64,000 nucleotides of DNA from JACDCA01 sp963810305 (GTDB lineage: Bacteria > Acidobacteriota > Vicinamibacteria > Vicinamibacterales > 2-12-FULL-66-21), in contig CAWEMY010000007.1 of assembly GCA_963810305.1 (NCBI GenBank), positions 124,001-188,000 on the forward strand. The letters are read 5' to 3'. Below, in pieces: positions 8,514 to 17,273 of this stretch (position 1 is the stretch's first letter; every line of letters begins with the position of its first letter). A program made the position numbers and the translations under genes. Under the pieces are notes generated by a model. The model did not search any database. It saw only the letters and a program-made list of their open reading frames with translations, and was not told the origin of the DNA.

Positions 8514-9826
8514 TGGTCGACCAAGCGCCGACGATGGCGCCGTCGCCGGCCCTGCGTCGCGAGCTCGGACGCTGGGATCTGACGGCGATCGGCGTCAATC
8601 AGGTCATTGGCGGCGCAGTGTTCGCGCTGCCGGCGGCCCTCGCGCTGAACGGCGGTTCGTGGAGCCCATGGATGGTCGCAGCGGTGGGCCTCGCGTCGAT
8701 GCTCATCGCGCTTTCATTCGCTGAGGTGAGCAGCCGCTTCGACGGCACCGGCGGTCCCTATCTCTATACCCGCGCTGCATTCGGGCGCTTTCCCGCCTTC
8801 GAAGTCGGCTGGATGATGTGGTTCACCCGTGCCGCGAGCTGGGCATCGGTGATCACTGTGCTGGTGTCGTCGCTCGGGTTCTATTGGCCCGGGGTGACGA
8901 CTGGCATCAACCGCGTGCTGCTGCTTTCCGGCATCATCGCCGTGCTCACGGCCATCAACATCCGCGGCATCAGGCAGAGCAGCTTGGTGGTCAATCTGCT
9001 CACCGCAGGCAAGCTCATTCCGCTGGCGATCTTCATCGCGGTGGGTCTGTTTTACATCGATTGGACGGTCGTGGCAGCTCCCGCGCAGTTGACCTCGACA
9101 CAGCTGTCGACCAGCGCGCTCCTCCTCATTTTTGCCTTTGGCGGATACGAGGTCGTACCGGTTCCCGGCGGCGAAGCGAAAGATCCGCGGACGGCGATCC
9201 CGTTCGCACTCATCATGACGATCGTCATCGTCACCGCGATCATGACGCTGGCGCAGCTGGTTGCGATCGGTACTCTGCCGGGCCTTGAATCATCCAGGAC
9301 GCCGCTCGCGGATGCGGCGGCGCGGTTCATGGGGCCGCTCGGAGCGGCGATGATCACGCTTGGCGCCGTCATGTCGACATCGGGCAACAACATGGGCCAG
9401 GCGCTGTCGGGGTCGCGGAACCTGTATGCTCTCGCCGAGCAGGGAGATCTGCCGCGGTTTTTCGGCTACGTCCACCCGCGGTTTCGGACGCCCGTGAACG
9501 CGATCCTGGTGACTGCCGGCGTGTCGCTGGTGCTCGCCTTGAGCGGAAGCTTCGCAACCCTGGCGGCAGCGAGCGCGATCAGCCGGCTGCTGGTGTACGT
9601 TGCCACGTGTGCATCGATGGTGAGGCTGCGAGATGCGCGATTCAGTGGAAAGGTGAATCCGCCGCAATTCATCGTCCCTGGTGGCCCGATCGTGCCGGCA
9701 GTTGCGATCCTCATCGCGCTCGCCATCCTTTTCGGAGCGACGCGCCAGCAATTGATCTCCGGCGGATATGCTCTTGCGGCGGGCGCCGTGCTCTATCTGA
9801 TCGCGCTTCGTACAGGACGCACGTAG
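8513..9826 (+). CDS. APC-superfamily amino acid permease
   Basis: 437 residues with about 12 hydrophobic segments. The first helix region carries the APC signature (IGVNQVIGGAVFALPAALAL, a Gly-x-Gly-like break in helix 1), and helix 6 contains FAFGGYEVVPVPGGE. ATG 8513 overlaps the upstream stop (TGATG), so it is translationally coupled to the SpeE-like membrane protein. The substrate is probably an amino acid or polyamine taken up by proton or exchange coupling; this cannot be refined from sequence. The coupling to a SpeE-domain protein makes a polyamine or cationic amino acid worth considering. Confidence 0.85.
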   Translation: MVDQAPTMAPSPALRRELGRWDLTAIGVNQVIGGAVFALPAALALNGGSWSPWMVAAVGLASMLIALSFAEVSSRFDGTGGPYLYTRAAFGRFPAFEVGWMMWFTRAASWASVITVLVSSLGFYWPGVTTGINRVLLLSGIIAVLTAINIRGIRQSSLVVNLLTAGKLIPLAIFIAVGLFYIDWTVVAAPAQLTSTQLSTSALLLIFAFGGYEVVPVPGGEAKDPRTAIPFALIMTIVIVTAIMTLAQLVAIGTLPGLESSRTPLADAAARFMGPLGAAMITLGAVMSTSGNNMGQALSGSRNLYALAEQGDLPRFFGYVHPRFRTPVNAILVTAGVSLVLALSGSFATLAAASAISRLLVYVATCASMVRLRDARFSGKVNPPQFIVPGGPIVPAVAILIALAILFGATRQQLISGGYALAAGAVLYLIALRTGRT

Positions 9827-9827
9827 T

Positions 9828-9881
9828 CCAGCCCTTCAGGGCTGTTACCACGTCCGTAGGCCAGCCCTTCAGGGCTGTTAC
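9828..9881. repeat. Two direct copies of a 21-base palindromic element
   Basis: The 21-base unit CCAGCCCTTCAGGGCTGTTAC occurs at 9828-9848 and again at 9861-9881, separated by 12 bases. The core AGCCCTTCAGGGCT folds into a 6-bp hairpin. The same GCCCTTCAGGGC core appears inside the E1-alpha gene at 48588-48611. The pair lies between the permease and the phosphatase genes and could act as an attenuating double hairpin. Confidence 0.8.
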
Positions 9882-9897
9882 AACTCAGGGAGACTGG

Positions 9898-10401
9898 ATG
9901 AAACGCTTGTTGCTTTTCGTGGGTGCTGCGCTGCTCGGGACTGTCATTGATGCCGCAGCCCAGACCGCGGTGTTCGTGGTTCGTCACGCCGAGCGGGCGG
10001 ATGGTGGCGCCGGCGGCGCCACCTCGATGGCAAACGATCCCGATTTGTCGGACGTCGGCCGCACCCGCGCGCAGGCGCTGGCGGCCGCTCTGAAGGACGC
10101 CGGCGTGACGGCGATCTTCGTCACCGAATACAAGCGGACGCAACAGACCGCCGAGCCGCTCGCGAAGTTGCTCGGTATTCAACCCACCATCGTCAGCGCG
10201 AAGGACGCGCCAGGGCTGCTCGAGAAAGCCAAGGCCGTAACCGGCCGCGCCTTGATCGTCGGACACTCCAATACCATCCCTGACATTCTCGGCAGGCTGG
10301 GTGTCGAAAATCCTCCGAAGCTCGCGGACGCGGATTACGACGATCTATTCATCGTCAGCCTCGCAGGCAAGACGACGCTATACCGTCTGCATTACCGCTG
10401 A
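9898..10401 (+). CDS. Histidine phosphatase superfamily protein (SixA-like), exported
   Basis: 167 residues starting at ATG 9898, with a cleavable signal peptide (about residues 1-22, ending Ala-Ala-Ala-Gln). The phosphohistidine motif VVRHAERAD follows immediately, with the second basic site in the YKRTQQTAEPLA segment and the catalytic His in LIVGHSNT. The size is that of small SixA/phosphoglycerate-mutase-like phosphatases. Because of the signal peptide it probably acts in the periplasm on a phosphorylated small molecule rather than on histidine-kinase phosphotransfer domains. It is followed 4 bases later by the carboxypeptidase gene. Confidence 0.83.
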   Translation: MKRLLLFVGAALLGTVIDAAAQTAVFVVRHAERADGGAGGATSMANDPDLSDVGRTRAQALAAALKDAGVTAIFVTEYKRTQQTAEPLAKLLGIQPTIVSAKDAPGLLEKAKAVTGRALIVGHSNTIPDILGRLGVENPPKLADADYDDLFIVSLAGKTTLYRLHYR

Positions 10402-10405
10402 AACC

Positions 10406-11752
10406 ATGCTGTCGAAAGTGGCGGCGTCGGTCTGCCTCATTGCCGCTCTGACGCCCGGAGTGGCGGCCGATCAGAGATCGGCCGGGACGGGCCTGACGCC
10501 TCAGGCGCTCGCGCGTATCTGGGACGAGGAACGCGTCTCCCCGCCATCACCTCCTTTGATCACTCACGACGAAGTCGTCGGACGACTGCGCGCCGTCGTG
10601 GCGGTGCGCCCGGAGATGTTTTCACTCGAGCAGATCGGCGAATCCGTCGAAGGCCGATCGATCCATCACCTGCGCGTCGGGAGCGGCCCGACAGCGGTGC
10701 TGCTCTGGTCGCAGATGCACGGCGACGAGTCGACCGCGACCGCAGCGCTCTTTGACATCTTCAAGTATCTCGATACGCATCGAGACGACGCCGAGGTTCG
10801 GCGGATGCTCTCGCGCCTGTCGCTGCACTTTGTTCCGATGTTGAACCCGGACGGCGCGGAGCGCTTTCAGCGCCGTAACGCACAAGGGATCGACATCAAC
10901 CGTGACGCGCTCCGACTGCAGACGCCGGAAGGGCGTGCGCTGAAAGCGCTGCGCGACCGGATCAATCCAAAAATCGGTTTCAACCTGCATAACCAGAACT
11001 GGGGCACCGGGATAGGCGATCCTCCGAGGCCGGCGTCGATTTCATTGCTGTCGGTGGCGTACGACGAGAAACGGACGGAAAGCCCCGGCCGGCTGTTGAC
11101 CAAGAAGATCTGTGCCGTCATTCGCGACTCACTCGAGCCGTTCGCGTCCGGTCAGATCGGGCGTTATGACGAAGAGTTCGAGGTCAGGGCGTTCGGCGAC
11201 AACATCACACTCTGGGGTACTCCGGTCGTCCTGATCGAAACGGGCCCGTGGCCGTCGGAGGAGATGGACCCGCCGCTGGTCCGCCTGAACTTCGTCGCGA
11301 TCCTGTCGGCCCTCGACGCTCTCGCGACAGGTCGCGTGGAGAAGGCCGATCCGAGGCGATACGAAGAGTTGCCGATCAACGAATCCGGCCTGTTCTATAT
11401 CCTCGTCAGGAACGCGACCGTCATCACCGGCACGGGCATCCAGCCCTTCGTCGCCGACATCGGCATCTCGGCGAGCCGCCGAGTGCGCAACAACGATGGG
11501 CAGCGGACAATTCAGATTTCGACCAGCGTCAACGACATCGGCGATCTCCGGACATCGGGCGCGCTACGCGTGATCGACGCGGCCGGTCTCACGATCGTTC
11601 CGGACGCGGACTACGAAATGGGCGCGTCTGTCGACCTGCCTGACTGGCGCGGGAAGGTGCAGGCGCCAGTTGTTGTCGGACAGCCGCCGCGTCTCGCGTT
11701 GCTGCGCCCGCTTGAAGACGGCCGCTACCGAGTGGAGTTGGTTCTTCGCTGA
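10406..11752 (+). CDS. M14-family zinc carboxypeptidase, secreted
   Basis: 448 residues from ATG 10406. A short signal peptide (residues 1-21, ending Gly-Val-Ala-Ala-Asp) precedes the M14 domain. The zinc-binding His-x-x-Glu motif is in LLWSQMHGDESTA, the substrate Arg region in MLNPDGAERFQRRNAQGIDINRD, the second zinc His probably in FNLHNQN, and the catalytic Glu in VLIETGPW. The C-terminal 150 residues form an unassigned beta-rich domain. The product probably trims peptides in the periplasm. The gene follows the SixA-like phosphatase almost directly and belongs to the same unit. Confidence 0.85.
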   Translation: MLSKVAASVCLIAALTPGVAADQRSAGTGLTPQALARIWDEERVSPPSPPLITHDEVVGRLRAVVAVRPEMFSLEQIGESVEGRSIHHLRVGSGPTAVLLWSQMHGDESTATAALFDIFKYLDTHRDDAEVRRMLSRLSLHFVPMLNPDGAERFQRRNAQGIDINRDALRLQTPEGRALKALRDRINPKIGFNLHNQNWGTGIGDPPRPASISLLSVAYDEKRTESPGRLLTKKICAVIRDSLEPFASGQIGRYDEEFEVRAFGDNITLWGTPVVLIETGPWPSEEMDPPLVRLNFVAILSALDALATGRVEKADPRRYEELPINESGLFYILVRNATVITGTGIQPFVADIGISASRRVRNNDGQRTIQISTSVNDIGDLRTSGALRVIDAAGLTIVPDADYEMGASVDLPDWRGKVQAPVVVGQPPRLALLRPLEDGRYRVELVLR

Positions 11753-11757
11753 CTCGT

Positions 11758-11830
11758 GTCAACTCCAAAGTCCAAACTCCAAACTCCAAAAAGAGAATTG
11801 GGAGTTTGAGGTTTGGAGTTTGAAGTTGAC
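11758..11830. repeat. Palindromic heptamer array
   Basis: Units of seven bases (AACTCCA, AAGTCCA, AACTCCA, AACTCCA) run in one direction and, after a short spacer, their complements (GGAGTTT, GAGGTTT, GGAGTTT) run back. The array fills the whole gap between the carboxypeptidase stop and the convergent amidohydrolase stop, and forms a long hairpin suited to bidirectional termination. Confidence 0.75.
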
Positions 11831-11833
11831 AAG

Positions 11834-13301
11834 TTACGGGAAAGTCGTCGATCGGCGGTCGGCGGGATAGACGATCCGGCCGTCGAAGATCGTATACGCA
11901 ACCTTCACGGTGTCGAGCTGCGCAGGCTCCATCTCGAAGATGTTGCCGCTGAGGACGACGATATCCGCCAGCATTCCCGCCGCCAGCGTGCCTTTGCGCT
12001 TCTCGTCGTAGGACGCGAAAGCGCCGCCAAGGGTGTAGGCCCGCAGCGCATCGTTCAGCGCAAGGTACTCCAGCGCTGCCTGGAGAACGCGCATCGGTGC
12101 AAGCGGACCGCGCGGCCAGTCGCTGCCGATGGCTTTCGTCTTGCCGATCACGGTAAAGATGCCGTCCTGGTGCTCGAGGCGGTGTCGTCGCTCGCGGACG
12201 ACCGCGCTGTTCGAGCGCACCGCATGAGCGAGAGCGGTCCGTGCCTCATCCGCCTCTTCCGGACTATCCGTCTCGATCGAAACCTGCCAGCCGCGGCCAT
12301 CGAGCAGGCGGACCAGCCGATTCAACCCGTCCGCATCCACCGACTCCAGCGGTACCGCTGCGGCGCCCGACTTCATCAGCGGATCGTCGGAATACTTCAC
12401 GAGAACGGGATCGAGCTTTACGATCTCGTCGTCGGTGCGCGCACCACGTATCTCGAGCACTGGATATAGCCGCACGTCCAGTGACTCGTCGCTCGCGCGT
12501 GAGTGCGAACGTCTCGAGCTCGGATGTGTCTGCAGCGGTTGTCTGAAGGCTGGTAATGCCTAGACGCTGTGCTTCGGCCAGCGCGTTCCGGAGCGCGCGC
12601 ATGCGATCGTCGTGCGATGGTTTCGGCCGGAGCCTGGCGACGAGTTCGGCAGCCGTCCCTTCGAGGATGCCGGTCGGATCACCCTTCTTGTCTCTGGCGA
12701 TGTGGCCGCCGAGTGGATTTTCGGTACGGCGCGCGATCTTCGCAAGCTTCAACGCAGCGGAATTCACCCAGGCGGTGGTGCCGTCATCCGCGGCCAGGTA
12801 AACCGGGCGCGTTGGCAGCGCTTCGTCGAGCGCCTGCCGGGTCGGTGTCACTTCCGGATCGAATTTCCAGCCACGGCCGGAGATCCAGCCTTTCCCGGGA
12901 TTGCGCTCCGCCCACATGGCGACGCGCTCGACAGCCTCCTCGATAGTCGCGGCGTCTGAAAGATCGACATGTTCCAGCGCCAGGCCGCCTTCGACCAGGT
13001 GCAGATGCGCATCGTTGAAGCCTGGCAGTACGGCCGCCCCCTTCGCGTCGATCATCACCGTCTGGGGGCGCTGCAGTCGGATGATCTCGCGGTTGCTGCC
13101 GACTTTGAGGATCTGGTTGGCACGAACAGCGACCGCTTCCGCGGTTTTGTGGGAGGCCTCGCCGGTAAAGACCACGGCGTTGTGGACGATCAGATCAACA
13201 GGGCCGTCACTGTCGTCACGCTGGGCCCGAACGATCAGTCCTGCGATCAGCGTCACCCCGACGATGCCAACCACGAGGTAGGTGGTGAGGCGTGTGGCCA
13301 T
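11834..13301 (-). pseudogene. Amidohydrolase (YtcJ-like) with frameshift and internal losses
   Basis: The N-terminal part (from 13301) has a signal anchor (residues 1-26), then a YtcJ-type amidohydrolase start with the metal motif LPGFNDAHLHL and an ISGRGWK segment. The frame changes by +1 within about 12485-12505. Homology continues in another frame through VRLYPVLEIRG, a RRHRLEH metal-His region, AIGSDWP, and the Ala-Tyr-Thr-x-Gly-x-Ala-x-Ala-Ser-x-Asp C-terminal signature. The restored protein is about 488 residues, against roughly 540-570 for the family. The stretches that normally hold the metal-binding His before the Ile-Gly-Asp motif, and some 50 residues before Gly-Ser-Asp-Trp-Pro, are missing. 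The frameshift alone could be a sequence error, but the lost segments cannot, so I call it a decaying gene. Confidence 0.7.
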
Positions 13302-13334
13302 TCGACCCTCCGATCCTAAATTCTACACCGGCGC

Positions 13335-14795
13335 ATGAGCGTCGTCGAAACTGCGATACAGTGCCGCGTTCCCCAACTCTTATCCAAGGATGGCCCGAAT
13401 GCGACGCAGACCGCCGTAGCGGCTACCTCCGACGACGGACTGATCCGGTCCATCGGGCTCGCGTCGGCAATCATGCTGGTTGTCGGCAATGTGATCGGCT
13501 CGGGCATCTTTCTGACGACCGGAGGGATGGCCGCGCATATTCCGTCGGCCTCGCTGCTTCTTCTCGCCTGGACGCTCGGCGGCGTGCTTACGATCGCCGG
13601 CGGCCTCACATACGCTGAGATGGGGGCAATGTTCCCCCGGTCGGGTGGCGTCTACGTGTTTCTGCGTGAGGCGTACGGCGAGCTGCCGGCGTTTCTCTAC
13701 GGCTGGGTGGCGCTGCTCGTAGTCATCAGCGGCGGCATTGCAGGTGTGGCGGTGGGGTTCGCCGAGTATCTGAGCTTCTTCATTCCCGCGTTTTCCACGA
13801 CCACAGTGCTGGTGGCGTTGCCGACTCCGTGGGGCGCCTTCAACATTTCCCCCGGGCAGGTGGTGGCCGCCGTCTCGCTTGCGGTGCTGGGAGCGATCAA
13901 CTACGTCGGTGTTCGCAGCGGCAACATGGTCAATGTCGTGCTCACGATCGCCAAGGTTGCCGGCCTCGCGGCGCTGCCGATCATGGCGATCCTGGCCGCC
14001 AACGTGCAGCCGGCCTTCACCCCCATCGTCCCGGCGGCGATTGCGAGGCCGCTGGCTTCGTTCGGCATCGCGATGATTGCCGTCCTGTGGACCTACGAGG
14101 CGTGGTATTTCATGACCTACGCCGCGGGGGAGATCAAGGATCCGCAGCGCAACGTCCCGCGCGCGCTGTTCATCGGAGTCCTCACGCTGATGGCGATCTA
14201 CCTGGTCGTCAACCTCGCGTACCTCTATGCACTGAGCATCGATGAGATGCGCGGCGTCACCCGGGTCGCCGAGAAAGCCGCGACGGCGCTGGTGGGGCCG
14301 GGAGGAGCGTCGTTCGTGGCGCTAACGGTCGTCGTCTCGACGTTCGGCTGCAATGCCGCTGGCATCCTCGCGGGCTCGCGCATCTTGTTCGCAATGGCGA
14401 TCGACGGCGTTTTCCTGCCGGCAGCGAGCCGTGTCCACCCGCGCTACCAGACGCCGCACGTCGCCATCGTCGCGCTGACCTTCTGGTCGATGATCCTGAC
14501 ACTGACCGGCACCTACGAGCAGCTGTTCACTTACGTCATGTTCTCGTCGATTCTGTTCAGCGTCGTGGCAGGGCTCGCGCTGTTCCGGCTGCGGCGGATC
14601 CGACCAGAGGTTGCCCGGCCGTACCGTGTCTGGGGTTATCCGATCGTCCCGCTCGTGTTCGTCCTCGGCTCGACCGCATTTGTGCTCAACACGCTGTTCG
14701 AGAAACCGGTCGAATCGCTGGCCGGCCTCGGCCTGCTCGTCATCGGCGTGCCGGTTTACCTCATGTCGAAAAAGGACCGTAAAGCGACGCTGTAG
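13335..14795 (+). CDS. APC-superfamily amino acid transporter, LAT/basic-amino-acid exchanger type
   Basis: 486 residues with about 12 membrane helices. The first helix shows the GNVIGSGIFLTTGG signature of the L-type/basic amino acid exchanger branch, followed by TYAEMGAMFPRSGGVYVFLREAYG, a strongly conserved stretch of this family. Helix 6 reads WTYEAWYFMTYAAGEIKDPQRNVPRA. No frameshift. The product probably exchanges neutral or cationic amino acids across the inner membrane. It starts 33 bases from the divergent amidohydrolase and is followed 17 bases later by the PanE-like gene. Confidence 0.88.
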   Translation: MSVVETAIQCRVPQLLSKDGPNATQTAVAATSDDGLIRSIGLASAIMLVVGNVIGSGIFLTTGGMAAHIPSASLLLLAWTLGGVLTIAGGLTYAEMGAMFPRSGGVYVFLREAYGELPAFLYGWVALLVVISGGIAGVAVGFAEYLSFFIPAFSTTTVLVALPTPWGAFNISPGQVVAAVSLAVLGAINYVGVRSGNMVNVVLTIAKVAGLAALPIMAILAANVQPAFTPIVPAAIARPLASFGIAMIAVLWTYEAWYFMTYAAGEIKDPQRNVPRALFIGVLTLMAIYLVVNLAYLYALSIDEMRGVTRVAEKAATALVGPGGASFVALTVVVSTFGCNAAGILAGSRILFAMAIDGVFLPAASRVHPRYQTPHVAIVALTFWSMILTLTGTYEQLFTYVMFSSILFSVVAGLALFRLRRIRPEVARPYRVWGYPIVPLVFVLGSTAFVLNTLFEKPVESLAGLGLLVIGVPVYLMSKKDRKATL

Positions 14796-14812
14796 CGTCG
14801 CCTGCTCTGCCC

Positions 14813-15742
14813 ATGCGAATAGCCGTTCTGGGATCAGGCGCCGTCGGCGGGTATTACGGCGCGAAACTCGCCCGCGCCGGGCACGATGTCATTCTGGTCG
14901 CGCGGGGAGCACATCTCGCGGCGATCCGAGAGCGCGGTCTCGAGATCCGCAGCCCGGCGCTCGGCGACTTCACCGTGCACTGTCGCGCGGAGGAGGACAC
15001 CGCTGCCGTTGGTCCGGTCGATCTCGTCATCGTCGCGGTAAAGGCGTACGACAATGCGACCGCGTTGCCGCTGCTCACTCCCATGCTTGGCAGCGGCACG
15101 AGCGTGCTGACGGTGCAGAACGGAATCGGCAGCATCCACGAGGTGGCCGCCGTGGCCGGCGAGGCCCGCGTGATTGGCGGCACCACCTACATCGCGTCCG
15201 CATTGGGCGCTCCCGGCGTCATCGAACAGACGGGCACCCACCGTCGCGTGGTGTTTGGCGAGGTGTTCGGAGCGCTGCCGCGCAGTTCACAGCGGGTGGC
15301 CGAACTGCACGAGGCGCTTTCAGGCGCCGACATCCAGTCGGAAGTCGTCGGCGACGGCCGGGTACCGATCTGGGAGAAGTTCATCTTCCTCGTGCCGCTC
15401 GCTGGTTTTACCGGCGCTTCGCGGCTGCCCATCGGACCGGTGTGGGCCGATCCTTTCACCAGAGCGCAGTTCCTGGAGGCATGCCGCGAAATCGAGAGCC
15501 TCGCGCGCGCCGAAGGTGTGCCGGTCGCCACAGACGTCATCGAGAAGATCGAAAAATACATCGGGGGGATCCCCGGGACGATGCGCTCGTCGCTGCTGAT
15601 CGATCTGGCGCAGGGGAAGAGGATCGAAGTCGAGGCGCTCCACGGCGCTGTCGTCCGACGAGCGGCCGCTGCTGGCGTGCCGGTGCCGATCATTTCGACC
15701 CTGTACGCAGTCCTGAAACTCCACGCGGCGGGAAGGGGCTAG
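14813..15742 (+). CDS. panE: Ketopantoate reductase family protein (2-dehydropantoate 2-reductase)
   Basis: 309 residues. The N-terminal Rossmann fold opens with MRIAVLGSGAVGGYYGAKLA, and the NADPH-contact region has VDLVIVAVKAYDN and TVQNGIG. The C-terminal helical domain contains the WEKFIFLVPLAG segment with the catalytic Lys and an Ile-Pro-Gly-Thr-Met-Arg-Ser-Ser-Leu-Leu-x-Asp motif, both characteristic of PanE/ApbA proteins. The reaction would be NADPH reduction of 2-dehydropantoate to pantoate in coenzyme A synthesis. The family has many paralogues acting on other 2-oxo acids, and no other pantothenate gene is nearby, so the symbol is tentative. Confidence 0.82.
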   Translation: MRIAVLGSGAVGGYYGAKLARAGHDVILVARGAHLAAIRERGLEIRSPALGDFTVHCRAEEDTAAVGPVDLVIVAVKAYDNATALPLLTPMLGSGTSVLTVQNGIGSIHEVAAVAGEARVIGGTTYIASALGAPGVIEQTGTHRRVVFGEVFGALPRSSQRVAELHEALSGADIQSEVVGDGRVPIWEKFIFLVPLAGFTGASRLPIGPVWADPFTRAQFLEACREIESLARAEGVPVATDVIEKIEKYIGGIPGTMRSSLLIDLAQGKRIEVEALHGAVVRRAAAAGVPVPIISTLYAVLKLHAAGRG

Positions 15743-15743
15743 C

Positions 15744-15848
15744 GACTGGGGCTCGGGACTCGGGACTCGGGGCTCGGGGCTCGGGGCTCGGGGCTCGGCT
15801 GGGGCTGGGGGCTCGGGACTCGGGAGTTAGTAGTTAGAAGTTAGAAGC
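15744..15848. repeat. G-rich heptamer array followed by an AGTTAGA array
   Basis: The first part repeats GGGACTC/GGGGCTC with period seven (about ten units, 15750-15823), giving regularly spaced G-runs able to form G-quadruplex structures on the plus strand. The second part repeats AGTTAGT/AGTTAGA (15826-15848). Together they fill the gap between the convergent PanE-like and MBL-rhodanese genes. Confidence 0.8.
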
Positions 15849-17231
15849 TTAGCGGTTAGTCGGCGCAGCGGCTTGCAGTTGGCGCCAGGCGGCCATTCCG
15901 CCGGTGACGTTGGCCACCTGATCGACCCCGGCGCGAGAGAGCAGGCTGGCCGCAAGCGCCGAGCGGTAGCCTCCTTCGCACATTGTCGCGACGGCCCGGT
16001 CGCGCGGAATCTCCGAAGCTCGCTTCGACAGATCGCCGAGAGGGATATGCAGCGCTCCATCGATGTGGCCGGCCTTCCACTCGCGATCGGTGCGCACATC
16101 GACGACGAGGGGGGACTCGCCTCGCGCGGAGGCCGCGCGCAGTTCTTCAACTGACAAGATGGCGTAACTACCCGTTGGCAGCCCCGCTGAGGCCCAGGCG
16201 TCCATTCCGCCGCTGATGTAACCGTCGATCCGCGAGACGCCGACTCGCATCAACTGCCTGGCGGCATCTGTTGCCTGGCGGTCATCGGCAGCGAGCAGCA
16301 CGACGCGGACGTCTGCCGGCAACACCCACCCGGCCCAGTAGCCTACCTTCGTGCCGTACGCCAGGTTCAGCGCGCCGAGGGGATGCCGTTCGGCGAACGC
16401 CGAGGCGCCACGCAGATCGAGAAGGAGCGCGCCCGACTTTATCGCCGACGCAGCGCCAGTCGGACTCATGGCCGCGGGCCCACGGTAGCCGTTGACGAGA
16501 CCGAGGAGCGGCGGCCCCTCCTGATTGATCTTCTTCATCCGCGGAAAGTACGGCGGCGTATCCGGCAGATCGGCCAGGACTGCAGCGACGAACGAGTCCT
16601 TGTCGGCATGCTGGAGCATCTTGTTGAAGCGCCGCTCCTGGCCGATCGTCGTGTGCGGTTCGTTGCCGATGCCGGCGCCGCACAGCGAGCCGGCGCCATG
16701 GCCGGGATGCACTTCGATGCGGTCGTCGAGCGTCAGTAGTTTCGTGAACAGGGAATCGTAGAGTTGCCCGGCGAGTTTTCGGGCCTGTTCCTCGCCCAGC
16801 AGGTCCGGACGTCCGACCGCTCCGACAAACAGCGTGTCGCCGCTGAAGATGCGCACCGGCTGGTCCGGCTGGCTGGTGAGGACGGAGATGTGCTCCGGCG
16901 TGTGCCCCGGCGTGTGTATGAACTGGATCGACAGGTCGCCGACGCGGACCCGTTCGCCGTCCTGCACCTCGTGGTGCGGGTATCGAAGATTCGATCCCGG
17001 ACCGGCGAGGGTTCGGGCGCCGATCGCGAGGAGCTCGCGCGAACCGCACACGAAGTCGGCGTGGATGTGGGTTTCGAACGAGTAGACGATCTTCAGATTC
17101 ATCGCCCGAGCCGCTTCGATGTAAACGTCAACATCACGCCGCGGATCGATGATCACAGCTTCGCGCACGCGCGGGCAGGCGATCAGATACGACGCGTGAG
17201 CCAGACCTTCGTCGAAGAAGCGCTGCAACAT
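15849..17231 (-). CDS. MBL-fold/rhodanese protein (persulfide dioxygenase-rhodanese type)
   Basis: 460 residues. Residues 1-245 are an ETHE1-like metallo-beta-lactamase domain with the ETHIHADF motif (the last His of the classical H-x-H-x-D-H is Phe, as in this subgroup), HTPGHTPEH, FSGDTLFVGAVGRPD and VHPGHGAGSLCG. Two rhodanese domains follow. The first (about 255-350) lacks an active-site Cys (LLAADDRQA). The second (about 360-450) has TMCEGGYRS with the catalytic Cys. Such proteins oxidise glutathione or low-molecular persulfide to sulfite and move sulfane sulfur between thiols. The divergent neighbour is a TauE/SafE exporter, which fits removal of the sulfite produced. Soluble, no signal peptide. 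Confidence 0.88.
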   Translation of the reverse strand: MLQRFFDEGLAHASYLIACPRVREAVIIDPRRDVDVYIEAARAMNLKIVYSFETHIHADFVCGSRELLAIGARTLAGPGSNLRYPHHEVQDGERVRVGDLSIQFIHTPGHTPEHISVLTSQPDQPVRIFSGDTLFVGAVGRPDLLGEEQARKLAGQLYDSLFTKLLTLDDRIEVHPGHGAGSLCGAGIGNEPHTTIGQERRFNKMLQHADKDSFVAAVLADLPDTPPYFPRMKKINQEGPPLLGLVNGYRGPAAMSPTGAASAIKSGALLLDLRGASAFAERHPLGALNLAYGTKVGYWAGWVLPADVRVVLLAADDRQATDAARQLMRVGVSRIDGYISGGMDAWASAGLPTGSYAILSVEELRAASARGESPLVVDVRTDREWKAGHIDGALHIPLGDLSKRASEIPRDRAVATMCEGGYRSALAASLLSRAGVDQVANVTGGMAAWRQLQAAAPTNR

Positions 17232-17273
17232 CGGCTAGAATCCTGGTCGGAATTCTCGCGCATTCTAACACCC

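Noticed and set aside
12264..12475. Two separate amidohydrolase genes
   Set aside because: The two frames give consecutive parts of one protein family across a +1 change, not two complete enzymes.
15744..15848. Possible CRISPR-like array
   Set aside because: Units are seven bases with no spacers and no cas genes. This is a simple tandem array.
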